64,000 bases of DNA from the NCBI GenBank assembly GCA_023212725.1, contig JALBYF010000062.1:42574-106573 (forward strand). The letters are read 5' to 3'. The DNA is from Tranzscheliella williamsii. Taxonomy: Eukaryota; Basidiomycota; Ustilaginomycetes; Ustilaginales; Ustilaginaceae. This document shows positions 19,595-30,841 of the stretch, one piece after another (the stretch's first letter is position 1; each line of letters begins with the position of its first letter). A model generated the notes under the pieces. That model searched no databases. It had not been told where the DNA came from and worked only from the letters and a program-made list of their open reading frames with translations. A program made the translations under genes and the position numbers.

Positions 19595-21727
19595 ATGTCC
19601 GGCGGTGGAACGGGTAATGACCCCCCGCATCCTCACGGCAACGATCAGCCACTTACTTCCAGTTCTTCCTTCCACTTCGAGCAAGCGGTAGCCCCTCGAA
19701 GGCTTTCACAAGTCAAGGCCGCTCCGTCTTCAGCGCCGTCAGAGTTGACGATCGACCGAGCTGGACGACCCCTCGCGTCAAGTAGTCCTTATTCGCCTGC
19801 AGCACGACGTGCCGCTGCTACAGTTATACCACCCTACCAGACAGCCCAAGATCAGGCTACTGGCGGCGGGCTAACAATTCCATTCCATCAACAGCAGCAA
19901 CAACCAGAGGACCATCATCGAGCCTCGCTTCAAGCCCTGCCTGACACGCCGCCAATCAATCTGCTCGACACTGAGACCCATCTCCGTTACCCGGCACAAA
20001 CAGGTTTGTCTAAAGAGCAGGGAATGGACGTAGTTCATCGCTCGGATGGTTTCGGCCAGCACGGCTTTAATCACCAATATCAGAAGATGGCCAATTCATT
20101 GTCGTCCTTTGCACCTCCTGGCGATGACAGGAGACTGGTCAACGAGGAGACACCCCAAGCGGTCTGGCCGGTACCGCGCATGTCGCAGCAGCCTCACACG
20201 GCCGATCGCTCGAGAGATGTGCCGGCGGGCCTACCGGCAGCCTCACAGTCCGACCTCATGCGTACACAAGGACAGAGCGGTAACTACTCCTATGATGGGG
20301 CATCCCCCGGTCTTCGCAATCCCATTGTATATAGTCAGCCGGCCCAGATGCCGTGGGGTCTTCCGGCTCAAGCAGGGCATGCTGACTACCCAACAGTTTC
20401 CTATGTCACCCAGAGGATGCAGCAGCATCATCCGCATCCTCCCAGTTCCTACCCTGGCACCTCTTACAGCAACAGTGGCTTTGTGAACGGCGCGGAAGGA
20501 CTGGGAAAGAGCACATCGCACAGTTCAGTGACCAACATGGACTATCAGTCCGAAGCTATCTGGCCCTTGGCGCCTACCTCGCTCGACGCTTTCGCTGGCA
20601 TGCCTGCGCCAGCGCGGCTGACTCTAACCTCTGCATCCGACAAAGGCAAGTTTAAGGCGAGAGCCTCGCTGCCACCGCCAAAGCAATTCAAGTGCTCCGC
20701 CTGCGATGCCATCTTTAGCCGCAATCACGACTTGAAGCGACATGCCCGTATCCATCTGGCCGTCAAGCCTTTTCCGTGTGGTTACTGCGACAAGGCTTTT
20801 AGCCGCAAGGATGCTCTGAAACGCCATGTCTTGGTGAAAGGATGTGGCATTGGCAACAAAAAGCAAGGGGATGGTCGCAAGCGATCCGCAACCATGTCGA
20901 AGCTGGAGCATACGGACAGCAACAGCAGCGCCGGACTCTCGCGCTACGACAACGCGGGAGAAGCGCGATCCTACGAGCAGGGCGGACATCGTGATAATCC
21001 GCAGCCATCATCCCATATGCAACAGGGTTTGTCGCGCAGTTTTCCCAACAAGTTCGGAGAGCCATCGGCGTGGCCCTTGAGCGTTTCTGACGCCGGAAAT
21101 GGGGGCAACCAGCCCGATCTCTATCCCAGCGGTGTTGCTGCTTCGCGTGCAAGTTTTGCGACGCAATCGAGTGCGTCTGGCGGCGCGGTTGAAGGACGCG
21201 GCGCCTCTTTGCAAGGCTCGCAATTTCAACATTTTGCTCCGTATCAGCAGTACGCTCCGTCGCCCCATCAGTACCCTTACAATCCTCGCCCGAGCCAGAT
21301 CCAACAGCAAAGGCCCGGAGGCTCTGCCAGCTCATTTGCTCCTGCCGAGAATCCGTCTGCATCTGGCGTCAGCAGCGGCAGCGGAATGCCCGGAGTCACG
21401 GAAAAACATCTCGGAAAGCCCACCTCTCGACCTGGGAGCAGTCAGTCGCTGCACAACATGCCTTATAATACCCATCCCTTTGCGGCGCAGAGGGAGGTAG
21501 AGGGCTCACTTGAGACAGGGTCGAGCCTTGCCGTTGGAACCCCCCAAGGTGACGCGGGTGCCTATACTGGTTTCGAGGCACACAGCAAAGAACGCTTTGT
21601 CCCCTCGCTTTATCAGGCGCAGACTTCGGCACACTCGGCGATGCATTCGTATCCTGGCATGGCCGCCCCGGACATGTCGTCCGGTAAAAAAGACTTTGAT
21701 CCTTACTTCAACGGCGGGATGAACTGA
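19595..21727 (+). CDS. C2H2 zinc-finger transcription factor
   Basis: A 710-residue protein, mostly disordered (Gln, Ser, Pro, His-rich, with a polyglutamine run near residue 98), carrying one compact DNA-binding block. Finger 1 has C367, C370, H383 and H387 (C-X2-C-X12-H-X3-H). Finger 2 begins C395, C398 and ends H411...C417, a C2HC variant. The linker between the fingers (LAVKPF) is close to the classical linker. The ATG at 19595 is the first in frame after an upstream stop. It is presumably nuclear and sequence-specific; the target is unknown. Fungal two-finger regulators of carbon, stress or development look like this and I cannot pick the orthologue, so no symbol is given. The gene stands alone with a very long upstream region, which suggests complex regulation. 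Confidence 0.85.
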   Translation: MSGGGTGNDPPHPHGNDQPLTSSSSFHFEQAVAPRRLSQVKAAPSSAPSELTIDRAGRPLASSSPYSPAARRAAATVIPPYQTAQDQATGGGLTIPFHQQQQQPEDHHRASLQALPDTPPINLLDTETHLRYPAQTGLSKEQGMDVVHRSDGFGQHGFNHQYQKMANSLSSFAPPGDDRRLVNEETPQAVWPVPRMSQQPHTADRSRDVPAGLPAASQSDLMRTQGQSGNYSYDGASPGLRNPIVYSQPAQMPWGLPAQAGHADYPTVSYVTQRMQQHHPHPPSSYPGTSYSNSGFVNGAEGLGKSTSHSSVTNMDYQSEAIWPLAPTSLDAFAGMPAPARLTLTSASDKGKFKARASLPPPKQFKCSACDAIFSRNHDLKRHARIHLAVKPFPCGYCDKAFSRKDALKRHVLVKGCGIGNKKQGDGRKRSATMSKLEHTDSNSSAGLSRYDNAGEARSYEQGGHRDNPQPSSHMQQGLSRSFPNKFGEPSAWPLSVSDAGNGGNQPDLYPSGVAASRASFATQSSASGGAVEGRGASLQGSQFQHFAPYQQYAPSPHQYPYNPRPSQIQQQRPGGSASSFAPAENPSASGVSSGSGMPGVTEKHLGKPTSRPGSSQSLHNMPYNTHPFAAQREVEGSLETGSSLAVGTPQGDAGAYTGFEAHSKERFVPSLYQAQTSAHSAMHSYPGMAAPDMSSGKKDFDPYFNGGMN

Positions 21728-22114
21728 AGCATGCAGCGCGGAGCGAGGCTGTTGGTTTCTGCATTCTAAAACCGAGAGTGCGATGGCACGTCTCATCTTG
21801 TTGGTCCACTCTTCGCTATCGCCCCTTTGCGTCGCATCCTCTTCTCCTATCGCATGATCGTCGCAGTATATACGTCTGCATGCATCGCCCGGCGCTTCCA
21901 AGGTCGTAGCCCGTCGATAGCAATTACCCCGATGTGCCGACTCTAGTACCCTGTACGTCTCTCGCATACCCCTCTTGGCAAATGGTCGACTCGCTCTTGC
22001 CAACTTTGGCTTGCTGGTTTGTGCCTCGGTTTGTGCTACGACGCGCCTGTCTGTAGTCGCAGCCTTCCTTTTCTTGACATATATAACCAAAGCGAGGCGG
22101 TCGCTGCATGCATC
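21728..22114 (+). other. 3' region of the zinc-finger gene and tRNA-Val upstream flank
   Basis: No gene seen. It should hold the 3' UTR of the transcription factor, then the promoter side of the tRNA-Val gene, including the TATATAA box listed separately. Confidence 0.5.
22080..22086 (+). promoter_or_regulatory. TATA-like box upstream of tRNA-Val
   Basis: TATATAA begins 35 bases before the first base of the tRNA. In fungi a TATA-like element at this distance commonly helps TFIIIB placement upstream of tRNA genes. Inference from position and sequence only. Confidence 0.5.
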
Positions 22115-22217
22115 GGTTTCTTGGCGCAGTTGGTTAGCGCGTCTCCTTAACAATTCTGGTCTCTCAGATCGTTAGGGCTTACGGAGGAGGTCGCCGGTTC
22201 GAACCCGGCAGAAATCA
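22115..22217 (+). tRNA. tRNA-Val(AAC), copy 1, with intron
   Basis: The acceptor GGTTTCT pairs with AGAAATC and the discriminator is A. The D stem is GCGC/GCGC. The anticodon stem TCTCC/GGAGG flanks a loop that reads TTAACA then C after splicing, giving anticodon AAC. A 29-base intron (22153-22181) sits at the canonical place after base 37. The T arm is GCCGG/CCGGC around TTCGAAC. A T5 terminator starts two bases after the gene. The sequence matches the yeast tRNA-Val(AAC) pattern at both ends. It is identical to the copy at 26834-26936. Confidence 0.95.
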
Positions 22218-22904
22218 CTTTTTCCTGCCCGACATTCAGAACGGCGCTCGCCAGGGCGGTGGGGTCTTTTTAATCCGCGGGGTGGCCCACATACCGACGA
22301 AGAGGCGGTGCGGATGACAGCATTGCAAGTTGGGGGACTAAGTGGGCGCCGTCGCGCTTCGCCTGGCCAGCGTCTGCTGTTCGCACGAGCGCGCAGCACC
22401 GGTTACGACAACGAGACCCTACCCGCAAGCCCGCCATCCTCCTTGACGACGTGCGCCTGGGCCGCTGTTGGATCAGAGCAGAGTTCGGTCCATGGTCGCG
22501 CCTCGGGCTTCGGATCTTGGGCCGATCAAAGCGGATGACGAGTAACGCACCTGTCCGCCGGCCTCGACCCGCCCCCCAACAGCGGTCACTGTTGGCGGTG
22601 CCAATGTGAGAAGCAGCTTGCTGATTCCGACATCCGACATTCTGCCGGCAAGAGCGCCAATGCGAGACCACACCTCGGCCCACAATTTATACGGCCAGCG
22701 AACTTGTCTCCGGCCTGGGTAGCAGAGCACGGCGGTCCGGTTGTTTCTCCTCTCTGGTTGTCGAGTAGCGGTGCGCGATACCTGAGTCATTGGCATGAGA
22801 GCGCAGTAAAAGAAATCGCATACGTGCCGTACGGTAACGCTTCACCTAGCACTCATTACCGTCCCTTCGCCACAAACTCTCACGAAGTGAAGCAAGAAAG
22901 GATC
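22218..22904. other. Intergenic, nothing recognised
   Basis: About 690 bases between tRNA-Val copy 1 and the A-rich tandem repeat. It is GC-rich with no conserved protein, and the frames present are Arg-rich and domainless. Confidence 0.5.
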
Positions 22905-23047
22905 GAAAATGGCGAAAAAGGGAGGCAAAAAAAGGTGAAAAATGGCCCAAAAAAGGAGGCCAAAAAAAGGAAGAAAAAATGGCCCAAAAAAGGAGGCCAA
23001 AAAAGGAAGAAAATGGCCCAAAAAAGGAGGCCAAAAAAGGAAGAAAA
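22905..23047. repeat. A-rich tandem repeat, about four units of 34-36 bases
   Basis: Each unit is close to AAAATGGCCCAAAAAAGG followed by AGGCCAAAAAAGGAAG; the first unit is diverged. On the minus strand every unit presents two runs of five to seven T. The array lies immediately downstream of tRNA-Arg, which is transcribed towards it, so it offers a series of RNA polymerase III stop signals. The Phe-rich minus-strand frame across it is a composition artefact. Confidence 0.9.
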
Positions 23048-23059
23048 ATTTAGGTTGTG

Positions 23060-23154
23060 TGACCAGCCTGGGGCTCGAACCCAGAATCTCCTGATTACTG
23101 GTGGTGAATACCACGCTATCGTAGTCAGACGCCTTACCATTGGGCCAACCGGCC
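23060..23154 (-). tRNA. tRNA-Arg(ACG) with intron
   Basis: Read on the minus strand, the acceptor GGCCGGT pairs with GCTGGTC and the discriminator is A. The anticodon stem TCTGA/TCAGG holds a loop CTACGA then A, anticodon ACG. A 23-base intron lies at 23096-23118, after base 37. The T arm is CTGGG/CCCAG around TTCGAGC. T runs follow within about 15 bases. The A at position 34 would be edited to inosine to read CGU, CGC and CGA. Confidence 0.93.
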
Positions 23155-23397
23155 AGGAGCTTATCAGGGCTCTTGGAGATGCATTAATGAGGGCGGTGGT
23201 CCGCGCTGCGCAGACGGTTCGGAGACCCAACCGGGAATGGCCGTGCAGCGCGGAAGAAAAAGGTTGCAAGAAGAGGGCAGGAACGCAACCCACCTCGACA
23301 TTTCATCTCGACACCTCGATATCTCGACACGGCACATTATCAGCAGCGTCTTGCTTTTTGCACCACAGCTTTGTGACGGTACGACACTATCGACAAG

Positions 23398-24616
<1,219 letters not shown>

Positions 24617-24797
24617 CCCTCCCACCCCCTCGCTACCGTATCTCCGTCCGCTCGGCGCCCTCTACACAAGCACTGGCACAGATATGGCTACGTGACGCAG
24701 AAATAAACGTATTGCTATGAATTGCCCGACTGCGAGTTAAACAGGGGATACAGGAAGGCCGGGGTGGTGAGGAGGGCCGGGATGCGATGGGGGTGAG

Positions 24798-25682
24798 TTA
24801 CTTGCGGATGGCGTAGGCGGTGGTGCGGTCGGCGCCGCCCTGGCCCTTCTCGCTGAGGCCGAGGCCGTGGCGGCGGAGGCGGATGGCCTGGACCGAGATG
24901 AAGCCCGAAGTGGCGGCCGAGTCGAAGCCGCCCTGCTCGTCCATCGAGGTGAATTTTTCGTCGTAGAGGAGCTCGATGGAGCTGCGGCCCTCGACAATCA
25001 CATTGCCCTTGTAGAGGGCCAGCTTGACGTGCCCGTTGACCGTTTTCTGCGACTGCGGGATGCAGGAGCGGACAAACTCGCACTCGGGCGAGAAGAAGAA
25101 GCCGTAGTAGAGCTGCTCCGAAAACTTTTGCGTGATGACCTGGTCGCGGATCCGGCGCACCTCGCGGTCCAGCGTCAGCCCCTCCAGGTCCAGATGCGCC
25201 GCACGCAGGATCGTCGCGCCCGGCGACTCGTAGCATCCGCGCGACTTGACCCCGATAAATCGGTTCTCCACAATGTCGATCCGTCCAATGCCGTGCTCCC
25301 GGGCGAGGGCGTTGAGGGTGAGGAAGACATCGACGGCGTCCGTGTGCTCCTTGCCGGTAGACTGCACCTTGACCTTGGAGGGGATCCCCTGGCTAAACTC
25401 GATGACAATGCGCTCGGGCGTGTCGGGCGCAGACTCGGGGCTCTTGGTCAACTTCCACATGTCGGCGGGCGGGGTGGTGTTGGGGTCCTCCAAGATGCCG
25501 GCCTCGTAGGAAATGTGAAACAGATTCTCGTCCGTCGACCACGGCTTGGCCTTGGTCTGGGTGACGGGGATGCCCTTGGACTCGGCATACTCGAGAAGAG
25601 CGCTGCGGCCGGCAAAGCGGTTAAAGAACTCGGGGATTCGCCAGGGCGCGATCACAATGATCTCGGGGTTGAGCGCGTAGAA

Positions 25683-25722
<40 letters not shown>

Positions 25723-26459
25723 CAGCCGTGCGAGACGTATTGGCAGCCAGTCGTCGCGGCCGCCTCAATCATGCCCCGGGCAATGACGGGGCGAGCGAGC
25801 GAAGTGCCGAGCAGGTAGACATCCTCGTAGATCGCGTTGGCCTGGACAGCGGGGAAGATGAGCTCCTCGATAAACTCGCGCTTCATGTCGGCAAGGATGA
25901 AGTCCTTAGCACCGCACTTGAGCGCCTTGGATCGGGCTGCTTCGAAATCCTCCTCCTGTCCGACATCAGCCATAAAGGCAACCACATCGTAGCCCTCGTC
26001 GATGAGCCAGGCGAGGATGGTGGAAGTGTCTGTTCCATCCCGAAGCACGGCGATAGCGATGGCGACGAAAAAGTAAGCGGAAACGGAACCAGTTCAGATG
26101 CAGTGGCACCAGCGTCGGATCCGGCAGAGAGAAGGTGGGAATGGGTGATCGCGGGCCAAGCACGGGAAAGAAAAAAAATAATCCGAAAATTGGAAAAGAT
26201 CGAGTCATTTCAATCCGGATTTGGCCCAAAGGCAATGGCCATATAGCAGCGCAGATGGCGTACAGCGAAGGGAGGATAGTTGGTGTCAGTACCATGCAGC
26301 GTGAACGAGCTGGTGCGGGGGAAGAGCATGCCACAGCTGTCCAACAAGGCTCGACCACGCCGAAGCAGCAGCCACCAGCGACGTTCCGGAGTGGTTCCCG
26401 GACTACTTACCGAGACCGCCAGAGTAGGCGAGCAGCACCTTTCCGGTCTGTCCAGGCAT
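24798..26459 (-). CDS. ARG1: Argininosuccinate synthase
   Basis: Joins citrulline and aspartate using ATP to form argininosuccinate, the penultimate step of arginine synthesis, in the cytosol. Two exons on the minus strand: 26411-26459 (49 bases) and 24798-26029. The join restores the ATP pyrophosphatase motif AYSGGLDTS at residues 10-18, with the split codon for Asp. The mature protein is 426 residues. Also present are DVGQEEDFE and the citrulline/aspartate-site region SHGCTGKGNDQVRFE. The first intron is 381 bases, long for this genome, and contains a TGACTC element. The frame alone starts falsely in the intron (26048); the ATG at 26459 has a good context (AAACATG). Confidence 0.95.
26202..26207 (-). 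promoter_or_regulatory. TGACTC motif inside the ARG1 intron
   Basis: GAGTCA on the plus strand reads TGACTC on the gene strand. This is the core recognised by Gcn4/Cpc1-type bZIP factors of general amino-acid control. A six-base match is weak evidence; its place in the first intron of an arginine gene makes it worth noting. Confidence 0.25.
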
Positions 26460-26833
26460 GTTTGCGAGTGAAATCCAGTCGTGAGAACGTGGGTAAGGAT
26501 GTGCGGCGGTCGCAGGAGGCTAGTGGACGATGTACGGAGAGTACAACGGTGCAAGGCGGTGGGGTAGTTGGTGGTCGGGGTGAAGAAGACGGGAATGGCC
26601 TGCGACTATCTATCCGATCAATTAGCCCGCGTCGCCCTTTCTCTCGTCCGCAACCGGAAAAGATAAGCAGATTTTCACAAAGTCGTTTGAACACCGATAT
26701 GCTTTCGTGCAGAATTGCAGTTGCCTTCTAGAAGGCCTCCTATCGCTGCTGCACTTTGTAGATACGCTCCCACTTCCTCGACCAGCAACAAAAAGGAAAA
26801 GCTGGCCCAAAAACCGCAAAAAAAAAAGACTCT
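26460..26833. other. ARG1 upstream region
   Basis: About 370 bases between the ARG1 start and the 3' end of tRNA-Val copy 2. It should hold the ARG1 promoter. The right end has A runs that act as the tRNA terminator on the minus strand, including TGGCCCAAAAA, similar to the repeat near tRNA-Arg. No gene seen. Confidence 0.5.
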
Positions 26834-26936
26834 TGATTTCTGCCGGGTTCGAACCGGCGACCTCCTCCGTAAGCCCTAACGATCTGAGAGACCAGAATTG
26901 TTAAGGAGACGCGCTAACCAACTGCGCCAAGAAACC
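26834..26936 (-). tRNA. tRNA-Val(AAC), copy 2, with intron
   Basis: Base-for-base identical over 103 bases, intron included (intron 26870-26898), to the copy at 22115-22217, but on the opposite strand. Flanks are different, so the identity stops at the gene ends. A long T run follows the gene on its own strand. Together the two copies form an inverted pair around tRNA-Arg, LYS12 and ARG1. Confidence 0.95.
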
Positions 26937-27119
26937 TTGATGTGCGAGTTGTCATATTTTGTATTCATACCCGCCGTCGCTGCTTAGGCCTGTCGTTTGC
27001 TCTTTGTGATACTAGGCCGGCAACACAGGCAGAGACGGACAGCTTTGTAAGCAACATGGGATTCACCAGATAAGAGGTAGGATGTGTAGGCTCTACAGCT
27101 TGGATGGCCGGGCCGGGAT

Positions 27120-28370
27120 TCACTTTTCAGAGAGCTCCTTGACACCAGGCAAGGTCTTGCCTTCGAGCAGCTCCAAGGAAGCGCCGCCACCGGTGGAGCA
27201 GTGAGATATGCCGTCCTCGGCGCCGTACTTGGCCACAACGGTGGCAGTGTCGCCGCCGCCAACGATAACAGTGGAGCCGTTCTTCTCGGCCTCGAGGCAG
27301 GCGTCCAGCATGGCCTTGGATCCACCGGCAAAGTTGTCGAATTCAAAGACACCGGCGGGACCGTTCCAGAGGATGGTCTTGGCCTTGAGGATGGTCTCTT
27401 TGAACAGCTGTCGCGACTTGTCACCGCAGTCGAGGCCCATCCACTGGTCCGGGATGCCTTCTGCGTCCGTGGCGGTGCCGGTCTGGGCATTCTTGTCAAA
27501 CTTGTCGGCAGTAATGTAGTCGACGGGGAAGACGAGCTCGACGTTGTTCTTCTTGGCCTTCTCCACAAGCTGGGCGACCTTGTGCGAGCCGGCTTCGTCA
27601 AAGAGCGAAGTGCCAATCTTGACATTGTCCAGCGTCTTCTTAAAGGTGAAAGCCATGCCACCGCAAATGATCAGCGAGTTGACCTTGTCAAGCATGTTGT
27701 CAATCAGCTGAATTTTGTCCGACACCTTGGCGCCACCCAGGATCGCAAGGAAGGGGCGCTCAGGACTTTCGAGCGCCTTGGCAAAGAATTCAAGCTCCTT
27801 CTTCATCAGGAAGCCGGCAGCACGCTGAGGCAGCTGGACGCCCACCATCGACGAGTGGCCTCGGTGGGCAGTTCCGAAAGCATCGTTGATGTAGACATCG
27901 CCGAGCTTGGTGAGGCTCGCACGGAACTCGTCCACCTTCTTGGGGTCCGCCTTGACTTTCTCACCGGCCTCGTTGGTTCCCTTGCCCTCCTCCTCGATGT
28001 GGTATCGCAGATTCTCGAGCAAAAAGATCTTTCCGCCAGAGGCAGACGAAACAGCCTGCTCGGTCTCAGGGCCAACGCAGTCTGGCAAGAATTCGACATC
28101 CTTGGAAAGCAGCTTGGACAGCTCGGTAGCCACAGGCTTTAGCGAGTACTTGGACACAGGCTTGCCATCGGGTCGGCCCATGTGCGACATGAGGATGACG
28201 GCCTTGGCCTGCTTTTCAACGGCATGCTTGATAGTGGGCAGCGCAGCAACGATTCGCTGGTTGTTGGTGATCTTGTCGCCGTCCATAGGCACATTGAAGT
28301 CGACACGGATCAGGACCTTCTTGTCCTTGAGATCGACATCGGTGATACCAAGCTTGCTGGAGAGGGACAT
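27120..28370 (-). CDS. PGK1: Phosphoglycerate kinase
   Basis: Transfers phosphate from 1,3-bisphosphoglycerate to ADP in glycolysis, in the cytosol. An uninterrupted 416-residue frame, the normal family length. The N-terminal substrate-binding half shows RVDFNVP near residue 22 and SHMGRPDG near residue 62; the hinge region has NDAFGTAHR; the C-terminal nucleotide half ends with [13 protein letters not shown] and the [14 protein letters not shown] loop. The gene diverges from RPC53 across about 500 bases. Codon choice leans to C-ending codons, as expected for a highly expressed enzyme. Confidence 0.98.
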   Translation of the reverse strand: MSLSSKLGITDVDLKDKKVLIRVDFNVPMDGDKITNNQRIVAALPTIKHAVEKQAKAVILMSHMGRPDGKPVSKYSLKPVATELSKLLSKDVEFLPDCVGPETEQAVSSASGGKIFLLENLRYHIEEEGKGTNEAGEKVKADPKKVDEFRASLTKLGDVYINDAFGTAHRGHSSMVGVQLPQRAAGFLMKKELEFFAKALESPERPFLAILGGAKVSDKIQLIDNMLDKVNSLIICGGMAFTFKKTLDNVKIGTSLFDEAGSHKVAQLVEKAKKNNVELVFPVDYITADKFDKNAQTGTATDAEGIPDQWMGLDCGDKSRQLFKETILKAKTILWNGPAGVFEFDNFAGGSKAMLDACLEAEKNGSTVIVGGGDTATVVAKYGAEDGISHCSTGGGASLELLEGKTLPGVKELSEK

Positions 28371-28876
28371 CTTGAATAGAATCTCAAGCTGGCAACTATG
28401 TGGTAATGCAGTGCAGGCGGAGGTTGGATAGTGGTAGAGATAAAAAGAGCAGTTCCTCTTGACATCTTTGATTCACAGATAGCCTCGCCTGGCTGTTTCC
28501 AAGACGAGCCGCTTTCACCGCCCAACAAGCGCAACACTCAGCGACTTTTTCCGACGATCAGGCTGCCTTTCATCCACGCACGATCCACGATCATCCTGAT
28601 AGGCACCCGTGCGCACGCTTAGTAATTATTATCGATGGAATTTCCCAGCGACTCTCCTTCTTGGCCGTTTGTTGAGCGTTGTCCCTGTTGTCGATCTAAC
28701 ACAGGACGGTGCACGTGTTGCACGATACGATCTAACAGAGACACTTTTGACTTTGATTCGGAAGCCGGCTGAGAAGAGCATCCAATTCGTGCTTTCGCTG
28801 GTATAATTTTGAAGGCTTTCTTCTAAGCGCTGCTTCTTGCACTTGCACCACCGCTTCTGTCCCACTGCGACCAGAG
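28371..28876. promoter_or_regulatory. Divergent PGK1 / RPC53 promoter region
   Basis: About 500 bases between the start codons of two divergent genes. It must hold both promoters. A TATA-like GTATAATTTT lies near 28800, on the RPC53 side. I see no other defined motif. Confidence 0.5.
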
Positions 28877-30649
28877 ATGTCCGATCCAGACAAGGCAAAA
28901 GCTCCCTCGAGTCAGCCCGGCAGCAATGGTGTGCCTCTCCGTCCTGGCAATGCCGTTGCCGGCGCCCCAGCTCGACCCTTGCGAGGTATGCCGGCCCTCA
29001 GAGGCACGGCTTCGCTCCGAGGCGGTATAGGCCGTGGCACTGTGGCTTCCAACGCATCCATGGTCCCTTCCAGAGCCTCGTATGCCTCTTCTGCGCCTGG
29101 CACAGCTGCAACATCGGTACCGGGCGCAGGCGTTCGGATGCAATTCCGACCTGTTATGCCCCAGCGTCGGAAACCGTCGGAATCGCCTGCACCTAACACG
29201 GCTGCGTCATCAGCAACGTCAGCCGCCGATTCGACGTCGGCTACGCCGCTCTCAGGCCCTGCAACAGGGTCCTCTTCACGCGGCGGGGGTAGAGGGCGAG
29301 GCAGGGGCGGGGCCAGGCCACCGCGGCAACCCGTTCAGATGACCGCCTCAGGTCCTTTTGCCCTTGGGCCGTCCTCGCGTCCCATGGGCAAGACCCGTGT
29401 CGCTCCTCTGGGCCCGGGAGGTTCGAGCCTTGCTTCTTCCGCTGGAGATCAGGGCCGCTCAGCCAACGCATCGAAACAGGATCCGGAACGCTCGGCGTAC
29501 CGCAATCCAGACAGGCTTAAAGACGCCGAGCAATACTCTGATCAGGAGGAAGGCGGTGTCGAAATCATCGATATGGACGAGGTATACGCCCTCGACGAGC
29601 TTGCACCTCGAGCGCTGCCGCGAGTAGCCGACAAACCCACCAAGAAGGAAAAGATGAAAGCAGCCAGTGCCCGTCAGAAAAAGATGAAGGATAGGACAGG
29701 ACCGTCCCAAACCCCCGGCATTCGGGTCAAATCGGAAGACGAGAACGGAGGAGATGGGGATGTTGTGATGAAAAGTACAGTTGACGAGGACAAAGACGAC
29801 AATGACCGATCCAAGACGGTCTCGAGCGGCTCGGCAACACCGCCTCCGGATGACGAGACCAAGGTCAACACAGCCGACGCGCTAGATCTGAGCGAGAGTG
29901 AGGGCGAAGAGCTGATGGATGATCTGGTCGACGATTTCGTATTCAACAACGACGAGGATACGACGCCAGAAAACAGACTCTATCTCTTCCAGTTCCCACA
30001 ACTGTTTCCCCAATTCAAGGCTTCCAAGCAACAGCGCCGCGCCTCGCGGCAAGAGACGCAAGCGACGTCGACGTCGGCATCAGCAGCAATGGCCGCACCG
30101 GCAGAAGCAGCAGCCGCTCATCCGCCTTCCACTTTGCAGAGACGCAGCGTCTCGTTTGCGGAAGGGACGGCGGGCGGTGCCGGGGCGGCAAGGACGGCTG
30201 ATACCAAACGCGAAGCGGACGGCGAGACGGGCGAGTCATTGTCTTCCGATGGCGACTCTTCGGAGCAAGATGTCAAGGACGACAAGAAGGCCGGCCGGGG
30301 CAGCCGCAAGGTGGAGGGTCAGATCGGCAAGTTGGACGTCTACCGCGACGGGCGTGTCTTCTTCCGCTTCGGCGAGCTGGTGATGGAGGTGACCGGCGGG
30401 TCGCAGAGCACCTTTCTGCAGCAAGTCATGCTGATGGACCCCGAGACCCGCACCGCCACCACGCTCGGCGAGGTGCACCGCAAGTTCATCGTCAGCCCCG
30501 AGCTCGACTGCATGCTCAACGACATCAGCATCCACGACCACGAGCTGCGCGTCCAGGCCGACCTCGACGCACAGCGCCAGCTCGCAAAGGCCGAGGCCGA
30601 AAGAATCAAGTACGGTGGCCCCGCCTCCTTTTCCTCTCTCGGCCGCTAG
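28877..30649 (+). CDS. RPC53: RNA polymerase III subunit C4 (Rpc53-type)
   Basis: Subunit of the RNA polymerase III termination and re-initiation subcomplex with Rpc37. The 590-residue product has a long charged, disordered N terminus with RG-rich stretches (near residues 135-155), then the RPC4 homology region. That region begins near residue 355 (FVFNNDEDTTPENRLYLFQF) and resumes near residue 485 with VYRDGRVFFRFGELVMEVTGG, where it runs to a C-terminal conserved block. The interior is an acidic, Ser-rich insert. Single exon; the ATG at 28877 is in good context. It is convergent with GCD6, about 190 bases between stops. Confidence 0.92.
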   Translation: MSDPDKAKAPSSQPGSNGVPLRPGNAVAGAPARPLRGMPALRGTASLRGGIGRGTVASNASMVPSRASYASSAPGTAATSVPGAGVRMQFRPVMPQRRKPSESPAPNTAASSATSAADSTSATPLSGPATGSSSRGGGRGRGRGGARPPRQPVQMTASGPFALGPSSRPMGKTRVAPLGPGGSSLASSAGDQGRSANASKQDPERSAYRNPDRLKDAEQYSDQEEGGVEIIDMDEVYALDELAPRALPRVADKPTKKEKMKAASARQKKMKDRTGPSQTPGIRVKSEDENGGDGDVVMKSTVDEDKDDNDRSKTVSSGSATPPPDDETKVNTADALDLSESEGEELMDDLVDDFVFNNDEDTTPENRLYLFQFPQLFPQFKASKQQRRASRQETQATSTSASAAMAAPAEAAAAHPPSTLQRRSVSFAEGTAGGAGAARTADTKREADGETGESLSSDGDSSEQDVKDDKKAGRGSRKVEGQIGKLDVYRDGRVFFRFGELVMEVTGGSQSTFLQQVMLMDPETRTATTLGEVHRKFIVSPELDCMLNDISIHDHELRVQADLDAQRQLAKAEAERIKYGGPASFSSLGR

Positions 30650-30841
30650 TGCCGCCTCGTCCTCCGTGTACAACTACCTCTCCACCTCGCTTACTCTCGT
30701 TATACCATGCACACTTCTGCATCTAAGCCTGCCGCGCGGCAGACTGGGCTGATACTATCAGATGCAAAGGTGAGCCACGCGGACAAATACAAGATTGGCG
30801 TGTGCGTGGCGTGCCCGATGAGCGCCGATGTGCGGCGGCCG

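Noticed and set aside
22842..23114. Phe/Leu/Pro-rich minus-strand frame
   Set aside because: Translation of the A-rich tandem repeat running into tRNA-Arg.
24867..26246. 459-codon plus-strand frame antisense to ARG1
   Set aside because: Mirror of ARG1 codons; no domain, and it crosses the ARG1 intron.
27201..28142. 313-codon frame antisense to PGK1
   Set aside because: Shadow created by biased third positions in a highly expressed gene; Val/Gly/Leu-rich and domainless.
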